Origin: Hyphomicrobiales bacterium
Lineage (GTDB): Bacteria > Pseudomonadota > Alphaproteobacteria > Rhizobiales > Devosiaceae
Length of the DNA stretch: 23,869 nucleotides
NCBI GenBank assembly: GCA_028290345.1
Contig: JAQGKB010000205.1
Span: forward strand, 1 to 23,869
Reading direction: 5' to 3'
Part shown: positions 1 to 6,812 of the stretch, piece by piece
How positions within the stretch are numbered: the first letter of the stretch is position 1
Layout: each line of letters starts with the position of its first letter
Translations under genes and position numbers: made by a program
Notes under the pieces: model-generated
The model's input: the letters and a program-made list of their open reading frames with translations, nothing else
Told to the model about the DNA's origin: nothing
Databases searched by the model: none

Positions 1-297
1 GCGCCTTACCTCCTGAGTGCCGTCATAGCGGGCGAGGATGGGCGGATTTCGGTGCTGGCCCTGAACCGCCACCTGACAGAGTCGATGAAACTCAATGTTT
101 CGCTGCGAGGCTGTGACGGGCGTTTGAACGTGGCGAATGCAACCGAACTTGTGTCCGACGACCTCTCGGCCGTGAACACTCCTCAGAACCCGGATCGCGT
201 TGCGCCTCGCGGCTTAACCCGGGTAACTCTGACCGACGGCGAACTGAGAGCTGAGCTGGCGCCAGCCTCATGGAACGTGATTGAGTTGCAAGGCTGA
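1..297 (+). CDS. Alpha-L-arabinofuranosidase, GH51, C-terminal part only
   Basis: The reading frame is open from base 1 and ends at TGA 295-297, so only the last 98 residues are in the window. The visible part is the C-terminal beta-sandwich of family 51 arabinofuranosidases. A strand reading GRISVLALNRHLTESM is followed by a segment containing NTPQNPDRVAP, and the protein ends with the family's typical PASWNVIELQG. Such enzymes release terminal arabinose from arabinoxylan or arabinan oligosaccharides, usually in the cytoplasm. The catalytic glutamates lie upstream, outside the window, so activity cannot be judged. It is the left flank of the rearranged accessory region and is otherwise unrelated to it. 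The family call is fairly firm from recognised C-terminal motifs. Confidence 0.82.
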   Translation, partial: APYLLSAVIAGEDGRISVLALNRHLTESMKLNVSLRGCDGRLNVANATELVSDDLSAVNTPQNPDRVAPRGLTRVTLTDGELRAELAPASWNVIELQG

Positions 298-520
298 TAG
301 TCGCCAAGCTGCCCGGGGCTCGTCCTGCTCGCGTGCATCTGCTTGGGGTCAATCCCAGACCTTAGTCCGATTGGTTTGAACGTCGGGTATTCGCCTTGCG
401 GACGCAGAAGCTCCCCGTCCGCTTCCGTGAAGGGTTTCGGCTGCCGATGGGCGCCCGAAAGCCCCACAGTCGGATCAGCAACTTAGCCCGCCGATGGCGT
501 CGGGACCCTGCGCCGATCAA
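298..520. other. Gene-free spacer with no recognised content
   Basis: This stretch follows the arabinofuranosidase stop. Reading frames on both strands are short and resemble no family I know. I see no T-run terminator. It ends abruptly where the leader repeat begins at about 521. The sequence left of that point has no counterpart beside the other leader copy, so the repeat boundary is real. Confidence 0.5.
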
Positions 521-710
521 CACTTGTGTCTTCAGGCATGAACCGGTGTCCACTCACCTGACTATGTAGGTTTATTACACCATTTTTGCGGAATTGAGGC
601 ATATCAAGGGCAGAATGTGTTGCGAACTTTTACATCGTACCTTAAACAAGGATGGGCGTGGCCATCCATCGCTGCGTCGAGCTTTGGGCGACACGTCCGC
701 CGAGGTAGGA
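521..710 (+). repeat. Leader repeat, left copy (inverted relative to 11836-12022)
   Basis: About 190 bases recur in reverse complement at 11836-12022, roughly 80% identical by eye. Conservation is in blocks: ATGTAGGTTTATTACA, TTTGCGGAATTG, a run containing GGCAGAATGTGTTGCGAAC, TACCTTAAACAAGGAT, and GTCGAGCTTTGGGCGACAC. Both copies end at a purine-rich ribosome-binding site and both precede transporter genes, so this is probably the promoter and 5' leader of the transporter operon. ATGT-N13-ACAT inside the third block could be an operator. No sigma-70 hexamer pair is convincing. The role is inferred; the repetition is directly visible. Confidence 0.75.
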
Positions 711-717
711 GAGACCA

Positions 718-858
718 ATGGCAAAGTCGGTTGTGGCAACACTTGCGACAGCGCTGCTTGCGGCGTTCGCCGCGGGAAAGCGCGTTCAGGCGTCATGCTG
801 GTCCAAATCGCAATACTCAGACGTCCCGCAGTTCCATTTCTATGAACTAACAGTTTAG
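718..858 (+). CDS. 46-residue secreted peptide or remnant of a signal peptide-bearing gene
   Basis: The ATG at 718 follows a good Shine-Dalgarno site (AGGTAGGAG), and the frame ends at TAG 856-858. The first half, MAKSVVATLATALLAAFAAG, has a Lys n-region and a long Ala/Leu core typical of a Sec signal peptide, and KRVQA offers a cleavage site. The remaining 20 residues match nothing I recognise. The gene lies between the leader and the transporter SBP gene, whose own Shine-Dalgarno starts about 3 bases after this stop. It may be the truncated front of a former binding-protein gene, or a real small leader ORF coupled to the SBP gene. The right-hand leader copy goes straight into the SBP stop and dppB, so it has no equivalent. 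It is judged a remnant more likely than functional. Confidence 0.4.
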   Translation: MAKSVVATLATALLAAFAAGKRVQASCWSKSQYSDVPQFHFYELTV

Positions 859-873
859 TCGAAGGGATCTATC

Positions 874-2457
874 ATGACTGTCTTTGAACATCGGCTGCCA
901 CGACGGCAGATGCTTGCCTTGATGGCCGCCGGGGTCGCGCTGAGTGCCGGGGTGGGCCGTGCCTCTGCAGCGGCACCGACGAGCGGAGCCTCTGCCGCGG
1001 CACCGACGAGGGGTGGCGTGATCGACGTCGCGATCGTTGGCGAAGTGCCGACGCTTGATTCGATGGTAAGTTCCGTCAATATAGTGGGCAACGTCGCCCA
1101 GCATATTTTCGAAACGCTGTACACCTTCGACGCCGACATGCGCGTCGCGCCGCTGCTCGCCGCGGCGATGCCGGAGATTTCCGCCGACGGGAAGACCTAT
1201 GACATTACGCTCCGCCAGGGCGTGAAATTCCACGACGGCACCGACATGACCGCCGACGACGTGGTGCTATCGATCGGGCGCTGGCAGAAGGTCTCGTCGC
1301 GCGGCAAGACCGCGGGAGTGGCGTCCGTCGAGGCGGTCAGTCCCTATCACGTGCGCATCGTTCTCAAGTCGCCGTTGGCGATGTTCGTCTCCATGCTTGC
1401 CATGAATAGCAACGCTGCGATTATCCTGCCATCCGAGAAGCAGGCGAACCCGATGACCGACGTGGTCGGCACCGGGCCCTACAAGCTCAAGGAGCATCGT
1501 CCGGATCAGTTCATCCAGCTCGTCCGCTACGACGGCTACGCCAACCCGCCGGGCGAGACCAGCGGCTATGCCGGCGAGCGAAAGCAGTATCTCGATGAGA
1601 TCCGCTTCGTGCCCGTGCCGGACGCCAGCACCCGCCTCCAGGGTGCGATCGCCGGCCAGTACCAGTTCGCCGATGCCCTGCCGATCGAAGACCTGCCCCA
1701 GCTGACCGGCCAGGCCGGCACCGAGCCGATGTTGCAGCAGCCCTTCGGCTGGGTGGTGTTCGTGCTCAACAAGCAGAAGGGGATCGCCTCCAACGTCAAG
1801 ATCGCCCGCGCCGTGCGGGCGGCGCTCAGCATGGAGGACATGCTGGCCGCCGCCTTCGGCGATCCGAAGTACTGGAAACTCGACGGCGCCATGTTCCCCG
1901 AGCCGCTGATTTGGCACACCAATGCCGGAGTCGAGGGCAACTACAACACCGCCGATGCTGCAGCGGCCAAGAAGCTACTGACCGAGGGCGGCTATGACGG
2001 CAGCCCGCTGCGCCTCCTCACCAGCCACCAATACGAGTTCCACTTCAAGATGGCCCAGGTCGCGGCCGAATATCTCAAGGCCGCCGGCTTCACCGTCGAC
2101 CTGCAGGTCTATGACTGGGCAACCCTGAGCGACCGTCGCAACAAGCCGGAGCTGTGGGACATCTACATCACCCACAGCTCGTTCCTGCCCGATCCCGGCC
2201 TCATCAGCCTGCTCTCGACCTCGTCGTCCGGCGGGTGGGCTACGCCGGCCCGAGCCAAGGCCATGGATGCATTCATGACCGAAACCGACACCGCCAAGCG
2301 TGTGGTGCTGTGGGGCGAGGTGCAGAAGGTGATCGCCGACGAGGTGCCATTCATCAAGATCGGCGACTTCAATGCCCTCTACGCCAAGTCGCCCAAGCTG
2401 CAGGGCATCAAGGCGGTGGACTGGCCCTTCTTCTGGAACGCCTCGCTCGAGAAATAA
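874..2457 (+). CDS. ABC transporter substrate-binding protein, family 5 (peptide/opine type)
   Basis: This 527-residue protein is of normal length for extracellular solute-binding proteins of the DppA/OppA class. Residues 10-11 of LPRRQMLALMAAG form a twin-arginine-like signal, and ASA near residues 30-32 is the likely cleavage site. Family hallmarks follow in order: the early block GEVPTLDSM, the core VKFHDGTDMTADDVVLSI, TDVVGTGPYKL, and a C-terminal region around DIYITHSS. It would capture a peptide or peptide-like solute in the periplasm and pass it to a DppBC-type permease. Immediately downstream lies only a stub of dppB. The intact permease and ATPases are on the opposite strand about 9 kb away. 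A 27-base tandem duplication occupies the region just after the signal peptide. The ligand is unknown. Confidence 0.93.
   Translation: MTVFEHRLPRRQMLALMAAGVALSAGVGRASAAAPTSGASAAAPTRGGVIDVAIVGEVPTLDSMVSSVNIVGNVAQHIFETLYTFDADMRVAPLLAAAMPEISADGKTYDITLRQGVKFHDGTDMTADDVVLSIGRWQKVSSRGKTAGVASVEAVSPYHVRIVLKSPLAMFVSMLAMNSNAAIILPSEKQANPMTDVVGTGPYKLKEHRPDQFIQLVRYDGYANPPGETSGYAGERKQYLDEIRFVPVPDASTRLQGAIAGQYQFADALPIEDLPQLTGQAGTEPMLQQPFGWVVFVLNKQKGIASNVKIARAVRAALSMEDMLAAAFGDPKYWKLDGAMFPEPLIWHTNAGVEGNYNTADAAAAKKLLTEGGYDGSPLRLLTSHQYEFHFKMAQVAAEYLKAAGFTVDLQVYDWATLSDRRNKPELWDIYITHSSFLPDPGLISLLSTSSSGGWATPARAKAMDAFMTETDTAKRVVLWGEVQKVIADEVPFIKIGDFNALYAKSPKLQGIKAVDWPFFWNASLEK
961..1014 (+). repeat. 27-base tandem duplication in the SBP signal-peptide junction
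   Basis: Bases 961-987 and 988-1014 are near-identical 27-base units that encode ASAAAPTSG followed by ASAAAPTRG. The duplication is in frame and offers two equivalent Ala-Ser-Ala cleavage sites. The few differences between units show that it is not brand new. Confidence 0.9.
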
Positions 2458-2559
2458 CACCTGTGGCCCGGTACCTTCTGGAACGTGCGATCGGCATGGT
2501 GGCGGTGATGTTCATCGCCGTCACTGTGATGATTCTCATCGTGCGGCTGGCACCGGGCG
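2455..2559 (+). repeat. Left arm of inverted repeat: SBP stop plus dppB 5' end
   Basis: From the SBP TAA through the first ~32 codons of a dppB-like gene, these 105 bases match the reverse complement of 11727-11831 with 9 mismatches (about 91%). Similarity stops abruptly after CCGGGCG. This arm faces the other one, so recombination between them would invert the ~9.2 kb in between. Confidence 0.9.
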
Positions 2560-2567
2560 CTTCGCCT
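2463..2567 (+). pseudogene. dppB-like permease, 5' stub
   Basis: A GTG start six bases after the SBP stop opens a frame reading VARYLLERAIGMVAVMF, then a hydrophobic segment and LIVRLAPG. This is almost the same as the first 32 residues of the intact permease at 10882-11823, including the membrane anchor. After Pro-Gly the similarity ends. The sequence passes into the tail of an enolase-superfamily gene in another frame, while the permease frame runs on as meaningless protein to a stop near 2753. At least 280 residues of the permease are missing, so this is the truncated remains of the second gene in an SBP-permease operon. It marks the left rearrangement breakpoint, at about 2560. Confidence 0.85.
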
Positions 2568-3044
2568 AAGTGGTGGAGCGCTGCCGGCCGACCTCGGTTG
2601 CGCTCGACGAGAGCGCCTATACCCTCGCCGACGTCGGCAACGTCGTTCGCGCCCAGGCCGCCGACATTATCCTTCTCGATCCCCACGAGGCGGGCGGGCT
2701 GTGGCAGTGCATCAAGCAGGCGGCGGTGGCTGAAGCGGTCGGCATCCCGGTAACCCTACATTCGGGCGGCGAGCTGGCGCTGTCGCAGGCGGATTGCCTG
2801 CACCTCGCGGCGTCGATCCCCAACATGAACATCCCTATTGACAGCGAGTACAGCTACCACACCGCCGACATCGTCAAGCACCCGCTCATCACAAGCGAGG
2901 GCAGCATGCCCGTGCCGGAGAAGCCAGGCCTCGGCGTCACGCCCGATGTCGACCTCCTCGAACGCCATCGGGCGGCTGAGGTGCACCTCGCTTACCTGCA
3001 TTCTCGGCGCCCCGGGCTGGTTCCCGGAAAAGCCACCTTACTAA
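2568..3044 (+). pseudogene. Enolase-superfamily (mandelate racemase subgroup) gene, truncated and frameshifted
   Basis: Only the C-terminal third of an enolase-superfamily barrel remains, beginning at the breakpoint with LDESAYTLADV. Recognisable blocks are the DES strand, DIILLDPHEAGG, and VTLHSGGELALS with the His expected of the mandelate racemase subgroup, then the C-terminal capping segment PVPEKPGLGVTPDVDLLERH. The N-terminal capping domain and the catalytic Lys and first metal ligands are absent. Near 2990-3005 the plausible frame shifts by one base. The shifted frame reads APGWFPEKPPY and stops at TAA 3042-3044, just before the next gene's ribosome-binding site. The unshifted frame loses this stop and runs in frame into the creatininase gene. 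The gene is dead unless the fused tail has been co-opted. Confidence 0.75.
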
Positions 3045-3055
3045 AGGAGACTATC

Positions 3056-3886
3056 GTGACCTTTCGCTCGAACCTCTGGACGGACCTGACGCGGTCCGAA
3101 ATCGCGGCTGCGCGCGATGCTGGAGCCCTGGTCGTGATCCCGATCGGGTCCACCGAACAGCATGCCAATCACCTGCCGGTGGGTACCGACAGCCTCGCCG
3201 CCACCGAGATGAGCCTTCTCGCCGCCGGCGCCGCCTCGCATCCGGTGCTCGTCGCTCCCACGGTCACCGTTGCCTTTTCGCCGCACCATGCGAGCTTTCC
3301 CGGCACCATCACCCTGAAGCTGGCCACTCTCAGCGCCCTGCTCGAGGACATCACGGCCAGCATCGAGCGCGCCGGCTTCAAGCGGCAGCTGATGGTCAAT
3401 GGCCATGGCGGCAATCGCGGCCCGCTGATCGCCATCTCGACCGAGCTCATCACCGCCGGCCGCGAGGTGGGGTACGTCGACTACTGGTCCCCGCCCGCCG
3501 CCGATATCGCCAGCATTCTGACCGGTGAGCGGCGCGTGGTCGGCCATGCCTGCGAGATGGAGACCGCGATGGTCATGGCGATGGAAAAGCACCGGCCCGA
3601 GCGCGTCGCCTTCTATCAGCAGCAGGTCGAAAATCTTGAGCCCCGGCGGGAGTCGCCCTACTGGCGTTCCTCCGCCCCCAACCCGATCCTGGAGGCCGCT
3701 GCCTGGTGGCCGCCGATCTATCTCGGCGACGATCCGGGCTATCAGGGCGATCCGCGGCGCGGGAGCGTGGAGACGGGCGAGCGGCTCATCGCCGCCATCA
3801 CCGACCGGCTTGGGACGTTTTTCACCCGCTTTGCCACCGCCGATCTCAAATCCGGCGTGGTGCCGCCCGTGCGCCAAGGCGACTAG
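3056..3886 (+). CDS. Creatininase-family amidohydrolase
   Basis: This 276-residue protein is of typical length for the creatininase/MftE fold. The GTG start at 3056 is chosen for the Shine-Dalgarno AAGGAG six bases upstream and because family homology begins there; the frame is also open upstream through the broken enolase gene. Metal-binding and catalytic signatures are GSTEQHANHLPVGTD (Glu34, His36, Asp45), SPHHASFPGT near 76, VNGHGGN at 114-120, and HACEMET at 164-170 (Glu167/Glu169). Members hydrolyse cyclic or linear amide bonds in small molecules (creatinine, formamidopyrimidines, peptide tails) with Mn/Zn. The substrate here is unknown. Placement between transporter and RpiR genes suggests a catabolic step on an imported amide. 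The gene itself is complete, unlike both neighbours. Confidence 0.9.
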   Translation: MTFRSNLWTDLTRSEIAAARDAGALVVIPIGSTEQHANHLPVGTDSLAATEMSLLAAGAASHPVLVAPTVTVAFSPHHASFPGTITLKLATLSALLEDITASIERAGFKRQLMVNGHGGNRGPLIAISTELITAGREVGYVDYWSPPAADIASILTGERRVVGHACEMETAMVMAMEKHRPERVAFYQQQVENLEPRRESPYWRSSAPNPILEAAAWWPPIYLGDDPGYQGDPRRGSVETGERLIAAITDRLGTFFTRFATADLKSGVVPPVRQGD

Positions 3887-3917
3887 GCCGCACTGGGCCG
3901 TGGCGCGATGAATTGCG

Positions 3918-4042
3918 GGAGCATTCGCCGGGCTTTACACGGAACGGAAAATGCTCCAAAGCCGTCGCGATGTGCTAACGTCGCGTTTTCAAACCGGAAA
4001 GTGGCGCCGATTTTCCTGAAACGCTCTAAGCTTCGCGACGGC
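3918..4042 (+). repeat. Nested palindromic repeat element between creatininase and rpiR
   Basis: Three inverted repeats lie in 125 bases. GGAGCATT at 3918-3925 pairs with AATGCTCC at 3950-3957. GCCGTCGCGA at 3961-3970 pairs exactly with TCGCGACGGC at 4033-4042. Inside the latter, CGTTTTCA at 3984-3991 with GGAAA pairs with TTTTCC and TGAAACG up to 4023. The inner unit resembles the short palindromes scattered through Hyphomicrobiales genomes. It could stall transcripts between the two genes or hold the rpiR operator. Confidence 0.65.
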
Positions 4043-4063
4043 GTCAAAGTCTGAAAGCAGCAC

Positions 4064-4948
4064 ATGGAAATTCCGGAAAGTCTCATCGATCGCATCCGCC
4101 AGTCGGCCACGACCCTCGGCAAGGCCGGGGCGGCGGTGGCGGCGGTGATCATCGAGGACATCGACGCCGCAACGCAGATGAGCACTAACTAACTGGCAGG
4201 GCGGGCGAGCGTGAGCGAGCCCACCGTCACGCGTTGTGCCCGCCGCCTGGGCTGCAGCGGCTTCAAGGATTTCAAGCTTCGGCTGGCGCGGGACCTCGCA
4301 GTGGGGCGCATGTACCTTGCCGCCGACAAGGTGACCCCGGCCCGGAGCGCCCGCGAGGTCAGCGAGCAAGCCTATGAGCTTGTCGCCCAGACCCTTGCGC
4401 TGGCCTTTTCGCAGCGCGATCCCGTAGCGCTCGAGGCTGCGGTCGACGCCATCGAGGCGGCACGGCGGCTGTTCTGCTTCGGTGTCGGCGGCAGCTCGGC
4501 CAACATCGCCCAGGAGGCGGAAAACCGCTTCTTTCGCCTCGACGTGTCGGCCACGGCCTCCGCCGACCCCTACCGGCAGCGCATGGCGGCGGCGATCTGT
4601 GATTCGCGCGACGTGTTCCTGATGTTCTCGATGACGGGGAAGCCCGAATCGCTGATCGACAGCGCCGAGATCGCCAAGAGCGCCGGTGCCCGCATCATCT
4701 CGGTCACCGTCCCCACCAGTCCGCTGGCGAGGCGCAGCGACATCGTGCTGCCGCTCACCATGCCCGAGGACCAGCGTTTCTTCCATATGCCGAGCCGCGG
4801 CCGCTACGGCCAGCTCTACATCCTCGATTGTCTCGCTACGGCGCTGGCGGCCCGCCGCTCGGAGAAGGCCAGCGCTGCGCTCTGGCGTATCAAGCGCATG
4901 CTGGTGAACCTTCATGGCGACACGCCCGGCCAACCTATCGGGGACTGA
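4064..4948 (+). pseudogene. RpiR/MurR-family regulator with an internal TAA
   Basis: An ATG at 4064 opens a frame reading MEIPESLIDRIRQSATTLGK, the normal start of an RpiR HTH domain. After 42 codons it meets TAA at 4190-4192. The same frame continues without a shift as LAGRASVSEPTVTRCARRLG, the recognition helix, and then a full SIS sugar-phosphate domain (FCFGVGGSSANIAQEA, MFSMTGKPESLIDSAEIAK) to TGA 4948. Family members usually have Glu at the stop position, so one G-to-T change (GAA to TAA) explains it. Total length with the stop is 294 codons, normal for the family. A GTG at 4211 could restart translation, but its product would lack the first helices of the HTH. RpiR proteins repress or activate sugar or amino-sugar catabolism in response to a phosphosugar. 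It is probably inactive as a DNA-binding protein unless the stop is read through. Confidence 0.85.
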
Positions 4949-5008
4949 GCCTGGGAGGCGACTACCTCATCCATCGCGCAGCACACCCACCTTCAGGGAA
5001 ACCCCACC

Positions 5009-5440
5009 ATGTCGTTCGAATTGCCTCCCCCGCCGCGCCCAAACGGGAACTACAGCCCAGTCGTAATCCACAATGGCATCGCCTATGTCAGCGGCCAGGT
5101 TTCGCGGGAGGGCACCAATGCGCTGACCGGTTATCTCAGCAAGGACGACGACATCGGTCCGGCCCGCAAAGCTGCGGAACTTGCGGTTCTTCGCTGCCTC
5201 AGCGCGCTTGCGGACGCCGCCGGCGGCTTGGACCGGATCGAGCGGATACTCATGCTCCGTGGTTTCATCCGGGCTACGCCAGACTTCGAGCGGCACGCCG
5301 CCGTAATGGATGCGGCCTCGGATGTCGTAAAAGAGTTGCTCGGGGAGCGGGGTGACCATGCACGCATAGCACTAGGCGCGGGCAGCATCCCCAGCCAGGG
5401 ACTCGTCGAGGTCGAGATGGTCGCGGCAGTTCGAACCTAG
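5009..5440 (+). CDS. RidA/YjgF/YER057c/UK114 family protein
   Basis: This 143-residue cytosolic protein has the RidA fold. It opens with NYSPVVIHNGIAYVSGQ and closes with HARIALGAGSIPSQGLVEVEM. Arg119 in the HAR motif and the terminal VEVE strand match the residues that RidA proteins use to bind the carboxylate of an enamine/imine and hydrolyse it to a keto acid and ammonia. The ATG at 5009 lies 60 bases after the rpiR stop, with a modest GGGA site upstream, so co-transcription with the upstream genes is plausible. The length and the proline-rich N-terminus fit the longer RidA subgroups often found in catabolic operons. Here it may clear a reactive imine arising from an amine- or amide-containing nutrient. 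Confidence 0.9.
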   Translation: MSFELPPPPRPNGNYSPVVIHNGIAYVSGQVSREGTNALTGYLSKDDDIGPARKAAELAVLRCLSALADAAGGLDRIERILMLRGFIRATPDFERHAAVMDAASDVVKELLGERGDHARIALGAGSIPSQGLVEVEMVAAVRT

Positions 5441-5464
5441 AACCCTGCCGGCCTTTCTCGGTCA

Positions 5465-5486
5465 GGTGCCGGTCTCGACCGGCACC
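5465..5486. terminator. Perfect hairpin between convergent genes
   Basis: GGTGCCGGT and ACCGGCACC form a perfect 9-base stem around the CTCG tetraloop. It sits between ridA (+) and the dehydratase gene (-), which converge here. There is no T-run on either side, so it would act as a weak bidirectional or Rho-assisted terminator. Confidence 0.6.
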
Positions 5487-5499
5487 ATCACACCGAGGT

Positions 5500-6630
5500 T
5501 CAATGCATCAGGTCACCCTGCTCGGCGTTAAGGGCTGCATAGTGCTCGAGCTTTTCTACATCAACCTCGACACCCAGCCCTGGCCCATCCGGGACGATCA
5601 TGACGCCGTTCTCGATGGTGAAGGGCTTGGTCACGATGTCATCGACCATCAGATAGTAGACGGTATCGATGGCGTGGCGAATTTCAGGGGTGGATGCGAC
5701 CAGTTGGAGATGGCAGGCGGTAGAGATCCCCAGTTCGCCCCCGCTATGCAGATTCATCCCGATGCCGAAGCCATCGCACATGGCGGCAAGACGCTTGGTA
5801 TTATTGATGCCACCCCATTTGTGAACGTCGCCGTGGATGACGTCGACGGCATTGAGCCGCATGGCCGGAGCAAACTCCTCCAGCCGCACCACGTACATAT
5901 TGGTGCATAGCGGTATGCCCCCCATCTCACGCACCCGCGCCATACCTTCGAGGCCGACGCAGGGGTCTTCGAGATATTCGAGGTCGAGCGGCAGCAACTG
6001 CCTGGCTGCCCGGATCGAGTCGGGAACCGACCAGGCAGCGTTGGGGTCGATCCGCAACCCGATGTCCGGCAGCAGCTCACGCACTGCCTTCATATTCTCG
6101 ACATCGGAGAACGCGTCCGTCGAACCTTTCAGCTTGAGGGCGGTGAACCCGTAGCGGTCACGGAAGGCGACAGCGGCTTCGGCCAGGACCTGCGCCGGCG
6201 GACCTTCCGCTTCCGGCGGAACGATACCCGGGGTCACGACACCAGTGACGCGCACGGTGTCGATCAGCTTGCCGCCCGTCAGCTCAGCCAGCGACCGGCC
6301 GGTATCCTTTCCGATAAGATCGTAACAGGCCATCTCGATACCGGCCAAAGCGGCATACCCGACATAGCCGTAGAAAAACGGCGTCATGAACAGCTTCTGG
6401 CGGAGCTTTTCGATGTCATACGGATTCCAGCCGATCAGCATCTCGCGGCTCAGCTCGATGATGGATGCCGTTGATTTGCCGCGATAGGTTTCGCCCCAGC
6501 CCTCGAGCCCGTTGTCCGTGGTCAAGCGCACCACGGTGCGCGTTGTACCCGTGCGCTTACCTACGTTGCTCTTGAAAAACGTCGTGTAGGGAACGTTGAT
6601 CGTCCAGATAGCAATATCAGTGATCTTCAT
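5500..6630 (-). CDS. Enolase-superfamily acid-sugar dehydratase, glucarate dehydratase-like
   Basis: The 376-residue protein is complete for the mandelate racemase/glucarate dehydratase group. The N-terminal capping domain (1-125) precedes a barrel with K166-x-K168 (ALKLKGST), metal ligands Asp195 (RIDPNAAW), Glu221 (EYLEDPC) and Asn244 (CTNMYV), Asp268 (HGDVHKWGG) and His295 (MNLHSGGEL). The Asp-Glu-Asn ligand set and a His general base on the seventh strand are the GlucD pattern: abstraction of the proton alpha to a carboxylate, then loss of water. The exact sugar acid cannot be read from sequence. The ATG follows AGAGACCCTGAG, a weak site. It is the last gene of the minus-strand block after the serine hydrolase. 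The enolase remnant at 2568-3044 is a separate relative, not a copy. Confidence 0.88.
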   Translation of the reverse strand: MKITDIAIWTINVPYTTFFKSNVGKRTGTTRTVVRLTTDNGLEGWGETYRGKSTASIIELSREMLIGWNPYDIEKLRQKLFMTPFFYGYVGYAALAGIEMACYDLIGKDTGRSLAELTGGKLIDTVRVTGVVTPGIVPPEAEGPPAQVLAEAAVAFRDRYGFTALKLKGSTDAFSDVENMKAVRELLPDIGLRIDPNAAWSVPDSIRAARQLLPLDLEYLEDPCVGLEGMARVREMGGIPLCTNMYVVRLEEFAPAMRLNAVDVIHGDVHKWGGINNTKRLAAMCDGFGIGMNLHSGGELGISTACHLQLVASTPEIRHAIDTVYYLMVDDIVTKPFTIENGVMIVPDGPGLGVEVDVEKLEHYAALNAEQGDLMH

Positions 6631-6812
6631 CTCAGGGTCTCTTGGTTAAGTCGGTTGGAAAGGCGAGATCAACCCGCTCGCCGGCAGCATCGAAACATGT
6701 GGTAACGTCGGAGCCCCAAGATCCGCGGAGCCGCAAATTGGGTCGACGGTGGGTACCGCGCCGAGCCGTTTGTCTGGCGTATTTATCTGCACGCGAGCCA
6801 AACGCGTACTCC

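Noticed and set aside
183..467. 94-codon minus-strand frame next to the arabinofuranosidase
   Set aside because: It overlaps the real gene's end, has no clear ribosome-binding site, and resembles no family.
521..710. Leader repeat as terminal inverted repeats of a composite transposon
   Set aside because: No transposase or target-site duplication is visible, and both copies sit directly before transporter genes with a ribosome-binding site. A regulatory leader explains them better, though a genome-wide copy count is needed.
2568..3013. Enolase remnant as an L-Ala-D/L-Glu epimerase for murein peptides
   Set aside because: The second-half Lys expected of that subgroup is absent (DIILLDPHEAGG) and a VTLHSGG His motif is present, placing it with mandelate racemase-type enzymes. 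Too little remains for more.
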